Assembly (NCBI GenBank): GCA_956465555.1
Contig: OY101125.1
Span: forward strand, 1,180,501-1,244,500
DNA from: Nitzschia sp. pyKryTriq1
Lineage: Eukaryota > Bacillariophyta > Bacillariophyceae > Bacillariales > Bacillariaceae
Reading direction: 5' to 3'
Length of the DNA stretch: 64,000 nucleotides
The translations under genes and the position numbers were made by a program. Numbering within the stretch: position 1 is the stretch's first letter; every line of letters begins with the position of its first letter. The notes beneath the pieces were generated by a model. It searched no databases, was not told where the DNA came from, and saw nothing but the letters and a program-made list of their open reading frames with translations. Below, one piece after another: positions 35,169 through 44,006 of this stretch.

Positions 35169-35471
35169 TCACGAGGAAGGGTACGACTATAAAAAAGAGA
35201 AAATGGGTGAGCACAATCACTTCTGCAATTTATGATACTAATAGGGTACATTTGTCCATATCATTACTTTTATATGACTTTGTCTTGGGAAGGACATAGG
35301 ATGCTTCACAATCTACGTGGTATCTCCTTGGGTGATTGCCGAGGGTCCACCGGCGCACCACTTCTCGTCGTGCACAAGATGATGTGCGAGCCAGCTCACC
35401 AGTATGCAAAAACGAATATAAAAAATGGAATAGCATATTATTATTATTATTATGAGTAGTAGTAGTACAAT
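35169..35471. other. Intergenic spacer (convergent 3' ends)
   Basis: About 300 bp with an att/tta microsatellite at about 35437-35453 followed by (agt)n. Likely 3' UTRs. Confidence 0.5.
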
Positions 35472-36323
35472 TTACAGTGTCACTTTACATAGCGGGCAGC
35501 TTGGATCATGCTGTCGTTTAATGGCACTGGCAAATGTGAACGCCCATTTATCCAAGCATTCCATGTGCAATTCATGCTGACAATTCGACAAGATTCGTAA
35601 GGGCTCTCCCGCTTCGAATGGTTCGAAGCAAATGCAGCACGTGTCCGAATACTTTCGACGTTGCGCCAAGGTTTCCTCCAAATTCTGTCGGTCGACAAAT
35701 GATTCCAACTCGTCTTGTGTCAAACCTCGCCGTTTCAACATATCCTTCAATTGAGAAATGGAACAGTCTTCATGAACCCGTTCTTCTGGGACAAAGTTTT
35801 CCACCGGCATGGCTTGCACCAATTCGGCAATGCTACTCATTTTTGCATGTCGACTCGCACGTTCGGCGGGAGTTTCCACATGAGGATGTCCTTGTCGTCG
35901 TCGGTGTTGACCAATCATGGCGGCAGGCCCATAGAAATGGGTATATACTACCACTCCTAGAGCAAAGAGTTGCGACAAGGCAGACAACCAGTAGGCATCC
36001 AGCAAGAATAGAAACGCCACAAAGGCCCCCACCATCATGGACAAGAGCGCCGATAATCCCATGCTTGTGCACTCGACGCCAAATGTATCTGTCAGTCGTG
36101 TCCGTAGTCGATTCCTCCACTGGGCAAACTCAGCGAGAGCGGTTTCCAAGCCGCCCGATTGCCACGTTTGAAGAGTCGCTAGTATTATCGCGGAGGGCGC
36201 CACCATGGCCAACAAGCCGAGAGTAGTCAAATCTGGAAACATTCGCGGGATCATTTGCAGCAAGAACAGACCCAGACCGACGTATTGAAGCGGCCCCCCC
36301 TCACTTGTCCAGACAAAGAACAT
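35472..36323 (-). CDS. Multi-pass membrane RING-H2 finger protein, probable E3 ubiquitin ligase
   Basis: 283 aa. Four or so hydrophobic segments fill the first 150 residues (GLGLFLLQMIPRMFP, LGLLAMVAPSAIILA, ALLSMMVGAFVAFLFLLDAYWLSALSQLFALGVVVY). A SAP-like helical pair follows (SISQLKDMLKRRGLTQDELESFVD). The C-terminus is a RING-H2 finger: CCICFEPF, LSNCQHELHMECLDKW, CPLC, with all Cys/His ligands present. This layout is that of a membrane E3 ligase with a cytosolic C-terminal RING, probably in the endomembrane system. Substrate unknown. Confidence 0.82.
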   Translation of the reverse strand: MFFVWTSEGGPLQYVGLGLFLLQMIPRMFPDLTTLGLLAMVAPSAIILATLQTWQSGGLETALAEFAQWRNRLRTRLTDTFGVECTSMGLSALLSMMVGAFVAFLFLLDAYWLSALSQLFALGVVVYTHFYGPAAMIGQHRRRQGHPHVETPAERASRHAKMSSIAELVQAMPVENFVPEERVHEDCSISQLKDMLKRRGLTQDELESFVDRQNLEETLAQRRKYSDTCCICFEPFEAGEPLRILSNCQHELHMECLDKWAFTFASAIKRQHDPSCPLCKVTL

Positions 36324-37466
36324 GGTTGTTGCGGATTAGCTTGGCTTGACTTGACTGATGGAACGGGAGCCGCGAGCGTTTTGATTGAGAAAATAGACTG
36401 AAGAGATCAATCAAGGAATAATGTAAAATATGCTTTGTTTTGTTGCTTTCGTGTGATGATGATGATGATGATGAGTGTGAGCTTTCTTCTAACTTCTAAT
36501 ACTTATTCGTACTGTAGCTTTCTCAGTCGATCGATCATAATGGATCCAAAAAATCTCATGTTCTTTGGGTGTTTTCATCGCGATCTCGCGTTCGATCGGG
36601 GGAACGTTCCGATGGAGCTCGAGGAATTTCGTCGCGACCTCGCCGGAAAGCTGACGACCCGCGCGCAGAAAGACGCGTGAGATTCCGATGCACGGTGAGC
36701 TACCGGCAGAGCGGGAGTCTTTTTTTCACGTCCGAAAATCCTGAAACTTACCGCTACTCGGGTATCGGGAGGTTTTGGAAGAAGGAAGGACGAGAGGAGC
36801 CATTCGACCACAATCTCGGAGAGAATCTCCTCTCCGGGGAAACGGCTATCAGACGCCATGTCAGACGCCCAAGTGCAAGTGATAACTATGAAACTATCGA
36901 ACGATAAGCAAGAAATGTCAATTGAGAAACTGCACCCCAAGAACAATGGATACTTAAAGGAATCGAGACACCTAGTGTCAAGATCCAAAAGATCCAAAAA
37001 CACAAGATCCAAGCAAAAAGTGACGGAGTGAGATGAAAACGATATCACCTCACAATTCTCATCAGAAGTCTGCTGTTCCGCACCGCCGACTACTTTGCTG
37101 CAAGAAACAAATATACTCTTACTTCTTTTTGCAAGGGGGGGGGTATATCTGTTCCTATTTTTATTGTTACTACTGTTATCGCCCTGCACTCTGCAACTCC
37201 CACCGATACGAAGAAGGACGAGAAGAAAGTGGCAGCAAGTCGGTGCAATCATTGTCGTCGCCGACCGGTCCATGACGAACTCGGAGTGAACTATTCGAAC
37301 GCCAAGTGCCCATCCCGCCCTGCGACCTTTTACGGGCGACCCCGGCAACAGGATTGAAGACAAGTTTTGGTCGCTTCACTGCTTTCGTCGCGGTGCAAAA
37401 AGACGGTCGTTATTTTCATTCATTCCGACGCGGCGATAGAACAAGAGAACTAGGAGCGCAGTATCG
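36324..37466. other. Long spacer without a supported gene
   Basis: 1.14 kb between the RING gene 5' end and the DUF202 gene 3' end. (gat)n at about 36455-36473, a repeated agatccaaa word at 36978-37015, and an inverted ctccgg/ggagat patch near 36820-36840. A 262-codon minus frame (36575-37363) has low-complexity composition and no domain. Confidence 0.45.
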
Positions 37467-38312
37467 TCACAATGGTGCTGCTGGTGGTTTTTCGTCCGCC
37501 TCCCCGTCTCGACGATCAACCCGGAGTAAACTTTCATTGGTCGCATTCCAAAGGATCAAGCCTAGGGACACCACAGAAGAGCTGGCCGTGATAGCCACCG
37601 CTAGTAGTGTCCCTTGAGTGTCAATCGGAAAGAAGCCCGAATCGACCTTCATGGTCATTAGTGTTACCATCCGGAGGTACCGACGAGTGGCAAATACAAG
37701 TAGAAACGCCCCGTTACTGACCAACAAAGCCGCAGCGATTGTGGGATACAAGTGAATATTTTCGAATTTGGAGGAGTCCAGCATCCAAGACGAATACTCA
37801 TCATTATCAATGTCAGTGTTGTTGGTATGGCTTTTTTTGTTGACAACTCGTGCGGTCCCCTTGGTCCCTTCATCTTGTTGTTGTTGATGGTACGCAGCAA
37901 ACAATGCACTTCCGGCACCCACAAATCCCAATCCGGTGCGACTCCAAGCGAGAAAGGTACGTTCCGCTGCAAGAATATCCCGTGCAATCGAACCGGTGTT
38001 GGGGACTACTTGCTCTATCGCCATGACACTCTTCCACCATGAATTCGAATTGGCCTCTGCTGCCGTGCTGGAAATTCTCGACGAAGGGTCGCCGGTTTCC
38101 AATCTTCTTATTTGTATCCGGCGAGGATGACTCTGTAGAAACTGAACAGCGCGTCGTGCAGGTTGAGTTTTGGGATTCAATAGTGTATGCGTCGCACGAA
38201 CTTCAAAGGCAAATAATGCGAACGATCTTCTTCGCGTCGTCGTCGCGAGGCTTTGTTTCAGGATCCCATCGCCGCTGAGCAAAAGAGAAATGGGTGGTCT
38301 AAGTCTCGTCAT
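37467..38312 (-). CDS. DUF202 (YidH-type) membrane protein
   Basis: 281 aa from the ATG at 38312; the longer frame upstream has no ATG. The first 100 residues are Arg/Ser-rich (TTTRRRSFALFAFEVRA, HPRRIQIRR), possibly a mitochondrial presequence. The DUF202 signature is clear: RDILAAERTFLAWSRTGLGFVGAGSALF. Two further helices follow (YPTIAAALLVSNGAFLLVFATRRYL and LLAVAITASSSVVSLGLIL). Between helices 1 and 2 is a polar Gln/Asn/Asp-rich loop. In fungi DUF202 also occurs in VTC-associated and free small proteins. Function of this one is unknown. Confidence 0.75.
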   Translation of the reverse strand: MTRLRPPISLLLSGDGILKQSLATTTRRRSFALFAFEVRATHTLLNPKTQPARRAVQFLQSHPRRIQIRRLETGDPSSRISSTAAEANSNSWWKSVMAIEQVVPNTGSIARDILAAERTFLAWSRTGLGFVGAGSALFAAYHQQQQDEGTKGTARVVNKKSHTNNTDIDNDEYSSWMLDSSKFENIHLYPTIAAALLVSNGAFLLVFATRRYLRMVTLMTMKVDSGFFPIDTQGTLLAVAITASSSVVSLGLILWNATNESLLRVDRRDGEADEKPPAAPL

Positions 38313-38947
38313 CCTGCTATCATTTGCTCTATTATGAGCAAGATATTCTTCTCTCAAAGGATTGAATCTTCGAACGAGACGGTCGGTATTCGGTATGCAA
38401 TATCCAGCGGTCCTCCTATCTCACGTTTACAAGTACGAATACTCGGAAACAAGAAGGTTGTTGGTCATTGTTTTTGCTTCTTGTTGCTTCGTCGTACAAT
38501 TACCAAGTAGTAATAAATAATAGTAATATCAGTGTTTCGTGTGGTTTCTCCAAATTCGGATAGTACGCGATTTGAACGATCTGTGCGAACGACTCCTTGC
38601 AAAAAATAGAGATGGAGACCGTTGAGTCACGTCGAGTCGACAGAAGCGGGGCATATATGACCGATCGGATTCAACTCTGAAATAGCCTTGTCGTCGATCG
38701 CGACACGACAGAAAATTGAAGGGCGCCAAAAAAGGACCCAGATACAGTAGATGAGGTCACACGTCGTCGTTTTGTCGGGTGGGACACGCACGCAGGCATC
38801 AGGAATACGATCAAAAATATGTAGTGGGAACGAAGCGACGAACCACCACTCATAATGTCCCTTGAAGCCTAATACTGCAGATTATCGGAAGCACATTGCT
38901 TTCCATAAAAGTATATTGATTATCTTTGCTAGAGAAACGCAACGACA
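38313..38947. other. Divergent intergenic region
   Basis: About 635 bp upstream of two divergent genes. No recognisable feature. Confidence 0.45.
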
Positions 38948-39565
38948 ATGTTTTCCTGGAATAAAACTGAAACAGAACCAGACTCTGCTGGACCGCAAAC
39001 TTCGGAGCGTCCAGATTGGTTGAAAACTGATGCCGAGAACCCAGGTGGTGATGATGGAAAGGACTGGGACACTTCGGAGAAGGTCGTCACTACGGATCCG
39101 ACGATGGACCTTTCTCCCACTTCGTCTGCTGGTTCCACCAGGGAGAAGCAAACTGGTTCTTGGTGTAAGCGCTTGACCATCGTGGGTATAAGTGCTATTT
39201 TGTTGGGAGCCTTCATTTATTCGGCCGTTGTTCAGAAAAACGACAAGGACAAAATTGAATGGTACATTTACTACTCCATTTCGGCGGCAATTCCAGTATT
39301 CTTCTTGTGCCATTATATGCTATGTTTTCCCGTCAAGATCATTTACACATTCACAGCAGGAATGGTGATTTGGAGCCTGGTCATGATCATTTTGATTTCT
39401 CTGAAAGTTGCCGATACACCCAAGGATGGAGCGGAAGGCGACGACGGTCAAACATTACGGGAACAATACGTCTGGGAGCTGTCTGGGGTTTCAGTAGGAC
39501 TATTTTCTGCCCTGTACCATGGTTGTGCATCTAGGTGCTTCGTCAGCAAAAAGGACGAAGCCTAA
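38948..39565 (+). CDS. Hypothetical multi-pass membrane protein, 205 aa
   Basis: The ATG lies in acgacaATG. A polar, acidic 70-residue N-terminus (ETEPDSAGPQTSERPDW) precedes three hydrophobic segments: LTIVGISAILLGAFIYSAVV, WYIYYSISAAIPVFFLCHYMLCFP and IIYTFTAGMVIWSLVMIILISL. A weaker hydrophobic stretch near 185 (LSGVSVGLFSALYHGCASRC) could be a fourth. Basic C-terminal end (CFVSKKDEA). No family recognised. Confidence 0.65.
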   Translation: MFSWNKTETEPDSAGPQTSERPDWLKTDAENPGGDDGKDWDTSEKVVTTDPTMDLSPTSSAGSTREKQTGSWCKRLTIVGISAILLGAFIYSAVVQKNDKDKIEWYIYYSISAAIPVFFLCHYMLCFPVKIIYTFTAGMVIWSLVMIILISLKVADTPKDGAEGDDGQTLREQYVWELSGVSVGLFSALYHGCASRCFVSKKDEA

Positions 39566-39898
39566 TAAACTTGACGGGTTTGGTAGCCAACTTGCTGGTG
39601 GAACGGCGCCAAGCTACCCCACAAGTACGTCGGGTCCTGCCTAACAGAACCATCAAACCAACCTTTTCAAAACAGTAATCCATACATAAGTAAAGTCATT
39701 GTTTGTTATCAATCTTTCTATCTCTGATTTTAAGGATTCAAGGCCTACCTCAACTACTACCCTACGCTTCTTTTCTTTTTCTCGCAGATGATTGTACTCT
39801 GACCTCCTACTTGTATAGTCAATCGACTTCCATCGTATCCAATCTAACGCAGCACCCACTTTCCAAGGAGCGAAGGTCACCGGCCGCTTCGTTGCACG
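39566..39898. other. Intergenic spacer (convergent 3' ends)
   Basis: About 330 bp; probably two 3' UTRs. No other feature seen. Confidence 0.45.
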
Positions 39899-40717
39899 TT
39901 ACAAGTCTTCATAGAGCTCTTCATCATCCTCTCCATCGACATCCATAGATTCCCCTTTGTTGGTAGCACTCTTCGTTCCTTTAATTTGCGCCTTTACTTC
40001 CGCTTTCTGATCCTCGTCGCCCTGCTTTTTGGCTGTCTTCGCCAGATCGTCGAGCTTTGCTTGCTCTTCTGTATCGTTCAAAGATCGTTTCAAGTCTAAC
40101 ATGTACTGAATCAGCAGCTGGAATTGCCCTTCACGCACCTTTATCAGATGGCCTGTTTCTGCCTCTTCCTGTTTCAACTTTTCTATCTCGTTCTCGACTT
40201 TGGAAAGCTGTTCCTTCAGCGTTCGACTGGACTGTGGATGATTTTCATTTGTCAATTTTGCCAACGCTTCATATTCCTGGAAACACCTTCTCATCTCTTG
40301 CGCTTGACTGGCCTCAGCTAGACTTGATTGCACTTCTTCGGACCATTGGTCAATCTCGGCTTGTCGATTGTCTTGAGCCTTTTGATTCAATTCCACTTGG
40401 GCCTCCAGATTCCGTTGCAACAGAATCAGTTTGTACAATTCCAGCTGGCAGAGACCCATATCTTGCGATAGATCCTGCTTGGCTGCTTCAATAGCTTCCG
40501 CATCAGGTTGTTCAGCCAACAAGTGGGACTGGAAAACGCCGAACTTTTGGGCACATCTCGTGAGACTGCCGCGCTGACCTCCTTGCTTGGCAATGTTGCC
40601 TGTATCGAGTCGATACTGCAGGGTCTCTGTCACCAACGGAGGCGGAAATGTCCCGCCGCTGCTGCTGCCGCCGCCGCCATTGGACGCAATCGCTTTGGAA
40701 GATTCACTTGCTGTCAT
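39899..40717 (-). CDS. THOC7: THO complex subunit 7
   Basis: 272 aa from MTASESSK; a further in-frame ATG 24 bp upstream is possible. The central coiled-coil (about 80-235) follows the THOC7 pattern: a long helix of Glu/Gln/Leu heptads, then QEYEALAKLTNENHPQSSRTLKEQL, matching the family's EYDALAK.I..HP.R..T..EL, and REGQFQLLIQYMLDLKRSLNDTEE, matching R..QF..LL..I.EL...L. The C-terminus is acidic (MDVDGEDDEELYEDL). THOC7 is part of the nuclear THO/TREX complex that packages nascent mRNA for export. The N-terminal Gly/Ser run is lineage-specific. Confidence 0.8.
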   Translation of the reverse strand: MTASESSKAIASNGGGGSSSGGTFPPPLVTETLQYRLDTGNIAKQGGQRGSLTRCAQKFGVFQSHLLAEQPDAEAIEAAKQDLSQDMGLCQLELYKLILLQRNLEAQVELNQKAQDNRQAEIDQWSEEVQSSLAEASQAQEMRRCFQEYEALAKLTNENHPQSSRTLKEQLSKVENEIEKLKQEEAETGHLIKVREGQFQLLIQYMLDLKRSLNDTEEQAKLDDLAKTAKKQGDEDQKAEVKAQIKGTKSATNKGESMDVDGEDDEELYEDL

Positions 40718-41582
40718 GGCGATGACAAAAGTACTGTACAAGTACGGTTAAAGTTTTGGATGCGTGCTCGTCGCCGATGTCGGATCACAAAAAAGCACAC
40801 CGGAAGGTAAAAAACTACCAACAGTATGTGTAGATCGTTCGTCCAAGGTGAAGCGTCGTCAGTCAAGGTTCAAGGTGCGGGGCGAGGAAACTCTTTCTCT
40901 CTCTCTGCTCTGCTCTAGACTACCAATATATGTACACATGGGCAGAGAAGTTGAACCGTATTGCTGCGGTGCGTTTTGCCATCATCGCATAATCTCTCTG
41001 CCATCGTCGATCTGTCGATTTTATCCTTACGTAGCTCACCCGACGAAGTACGAACGAACAAACGACTTCTTCGAACCCAAAACCAATCCGTTCCTGTCTC
41101 AACTTTCAGTCACGCCTCTACACTTTCCGAGAGTAAATACGACCCTGCTCTCGGAGTAATTCTCTAAAGAAAGTACCAGCAGGTATGGTACAGTAGGGTC
41201 CCTACTACCGGAAGCAGAGGGAACAGTAGCTAGAATAGGGTCTACACCGATTTGGATGGTCCATTCAAATTCCGTCTTGGAATCAACTATTGGTATCAAA
41301 GTTATGGTTTTGCCCCGCTGGAAAAGTCTGGTGGGTTGAAAATAATGAATGATCCTTCTACTACTACTGGTGGTACTATTATAAACAACGTCTTCGCGAG
41401 TAGAAAGGCTCTTCAGAGTATAGTCATCCTAATGATATAGTCATCCTAATGATATCAATTGAAAATTACCAAATGGAACATTGGTAATCATCATACTTGT
41501 ACACTTTTGTTGTATGGAACCCCCTGCCCTTCTATTAAATGGGCGTCTCTGCTACTCACCTTTGCAGCATTAGTACTAGTAT
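40718..41582. other. Intergenic spacer
   Basis: About 865 bp with a 17-bp tandem duplication (tatagtcatcctaatga) at about 41419-41452. No coding support. Confidence 0.5.
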
Positions 41583-42758
41583 TCATCGGAGAGCTTCTTC
41601 ACGTCCTGACGACTCCTCGTACTGTCGCGTGAGCTCCTCCGCACCATCGACTCTTCTCCGTCGTCTCTTCGCAAAAGATTTCTTATGATGCAGATCTCCC
41701 TGTTGATGTTCAGTGGCCCCGTCAAGCGACGAGATCGAAGAACTTCTTCGTCGCTTGCTCTTGCAGTTGGCTGTTTTGGTGTCGGCATGCTTTTTCCTGC
41801 TGCTGGTCGTCTCGCCTGTCCCAATCGCACGTGCCACGGGATCACATTTCGCAGTATCATTTATCGACAACTGCAAAACCTGCTCCACTGGTATTGCAAT
41901 TGCCATGGGAACATCTGGTAGGAACGAGGAGTCGCCTTCCTGCAATACTTCCACTCTTGCCGTTAAAGCTTCCGCAGAGGTACGACAGATGCGCTCAAAG
42001 ACGTGCGTTTGGTCGTGCCGACCTGCCGTATAACAATCTTCACAAAAGTCTGCTAGTATAGGGCATTGAGTGCACCTATAACATGGTTCATCATTCATTT
42101 GTATCGTGCCGAGGCAAGCACAGCATGTGCGTCGAAGGGGGGGACAGTTGGCACCCACTCCGCGGTGATCCAACACAGGAGTTACGACCATTCCCTGGTG
42201 ACGATAGTCATCTCCACCTACTGCGTAGGATAATTCATCCTCCTCTGCAACTGGAGTTGCATCGATTTCAATCATAGGGTTGCCATGTTGATATCTTGCG
42301 AAGGGCTCAATGAAATATTCTTTCATCCATTTCAGCGTACATAGCATAACCTTGTGAACACTGACTTGCTGGCCTGTCGCAACAGTAAAACTGTCGATCG
42401 AGAAAAATGTGGAGGCAGTCTTGAACTCAAAGAAAGTATTGAGGGTTCCTTGTGGTAAGAGAACATGATCTTCGTCCAAAATGAACGCCCGATTCAGGAG
42501 ATTGACGAGATTCAGATCGGTGAAAGAAAAGCGGAGTATCTCTTCTTGTTGTTCCGTAGAAAGATGATGAGCATTCATATAGTCCAAGAGCGCATCATCG
42601 ATACCCACATTGATCCCACATCCAACTGCGCAACACTTCAGGTAATACGATAGGCGACAAATATCGTTGTTTGGAACCAAAGTCTCCGATCCGTAAGCGC
42701 ACACTGACTGCAGAACAGGAGGTTGCTCGTATCGAAGGGATCCAGGCGTGGATGCCAT
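41583..42758 (-). CDS. ZZ-type zinc-finger protein of unknown function
   Basis: 391 aa, single exon. About residues 210-260 hold a ZZ-like zinc finger (CCACLGTIQMNDEPCYRCTQCP, FCEDCYTAGRHDQTHVF), with the C-x2-C ... C-x2-C ... C-x2-C ... H pattern that in other proteins binds peptide N-termini or histone tails. The N-terminal 180 residues show no family but include a hydrophobic patch (FSFTDLNLVNLLNRAFIL). The C-terminus is very basic with several KRRRR clusters, likely nuclear localisation signals. Probably a nuclear adaptor. Confidence 0.65.
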   Translation of the reverse strand: MASTPGSLRYEQPPVLQSVCAYGSETLVPNNDICRLSYYLKCCAVGCGINVGIDDALLDYMNAHHLSTEQQEEILRFSFTDLNLVNLLNRAFILDEDHVLLPQGTLNTFFEFKTASTFFSIDSFTVATGQQVSVHKVMLCTLKWMKEYFIEPFARYQHGNPMIEIDATPVAEEDELSYAVGGDDYRHQGMVVTPVLDHRGVGANCPPLRRTCCACLGTIQMNDEPCYRCTQCPILADFCEDCYTAGRHDQTHVFERICRTSAEALTARVEVLQEGDSSFLPDVPMAIAIPVEQVLQLSINDTAKCDPVARAIGTGETTSSRKKHADTKTANCKSKRRRSSSISSLDGATEHQQGDLHHKKSFAKRRRRRVDGAEELTRQYEESSGREEALR

Positions 42759-44006
42759 AGTACTTCTCTCAGTTGAAAAAAGTTGTCGGAGGACACCAAT
42801 AGAGTCCTGTTTGTTCTCTAGATGTTATTTTAATGGCTAATGCTGTTAGCAAGGATGATGATGATGATGACACGAAGCGAGAGCAATTCCAGAAGCAGGC
42901 TGTCAACCATGGTGATGATGGTGGTTCTAATAACTGCTTTAACTAACTCGAGTGTCCGGCCACTTAAACTACTTGTACAAGTAGCACCGGTACAGTACCT
43001 GTACCGGCACGTGGTGCCTCGCTCCCGCGCGGACTTCTCAAAAGTAGTACGAATAGAGTGAGAAAGAGAATACCAGGCATATATAAAAAGGTATCTTCTG
43101 CCGGTAGCAGTGCATACCTCTAGTAGTAGTAGTGTGACAGCCGAATTCTTTTCCTCAATGAAATAGATAGAGAACACCATCATCGTTCGTCGAATACTCG
43201 TGCTGTCGTGTACCAGGTACCCCACCGTACGGAATTAAGGCAAGAACGCATCTGTTCGCAGAAGACGTCCACCTCTCCGCGAAGAAGCCCTCATCCATCA
43301 CCACCAATCACCACATCTGAATTTGGCGCCCCTTGGCACGCGCGGAGCGCTACTGCGACTACATAATATGATACTGCTGCCACTACCGACGTCTAAGACA
43401 AGTAGTGGCCTACTATCGGTACCAGTAGCTACCGGTACGAGCGCGTAGTACCAGATCGATCGGCGAGAAAGCAGGCAGGACGAAGATCCATCATGGATCT
43501 GGACGGGGAAAAAAGTCTTGCGGCACAGTACTCATTTGTGTAGATTCTACAGAGCGTACCGGCTGCGTAGACGTGTACCAGAAACTCCCAGTCGCACGAC
43601 TCCGAATCAGGGACTCAATCGCTCGCGATTTCCCCTCTACTACTACTACGGGTCCAATCTCTCCACCAGCTCTACTAGAGACTACTTCCATTGTTTCATT
43701 GATCCAAATAATCCACGTTCAGAAAATGGTAGCAGCAAATTATTTTATTGCATCCCGATTGATGCCGAGTTCAAATTTGGCACGGACTGTCTGATGTGGT
43801 GTTTCATCTCGTCGTCAGTCGCAGTCCTCAGTCAGGAGGTGTCGTCAGTCACCGCACGCCGGCCGGCCTTGGCTCCTTCATCATCGTGTGTTGCGTCTCT
43901 CACAGGCTGACACGACAACCAAAAACACAACAACATCAGTATTATTATTTCATCGGCACACAATAACTTTGAGAACCTGCAACTTGCAACAACATCATCA
44001 ACTTTG
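42759..44006. other. Long intergenic spacer
   Basis: 1.25 kb with (atg/gat)n near 42857-42870 and accggtac-type words at about 42987-43015 and 43417-43440. No supported gene. Confidence 0.5.

Noticed and set aside
36575-37363. 262-codon open frame, minus strand
   Set aside because: Composition is Ser/Arg/Cys-rich without periodicity or domain, and it spans repeat-like agatccaaa words; more likely accidental.
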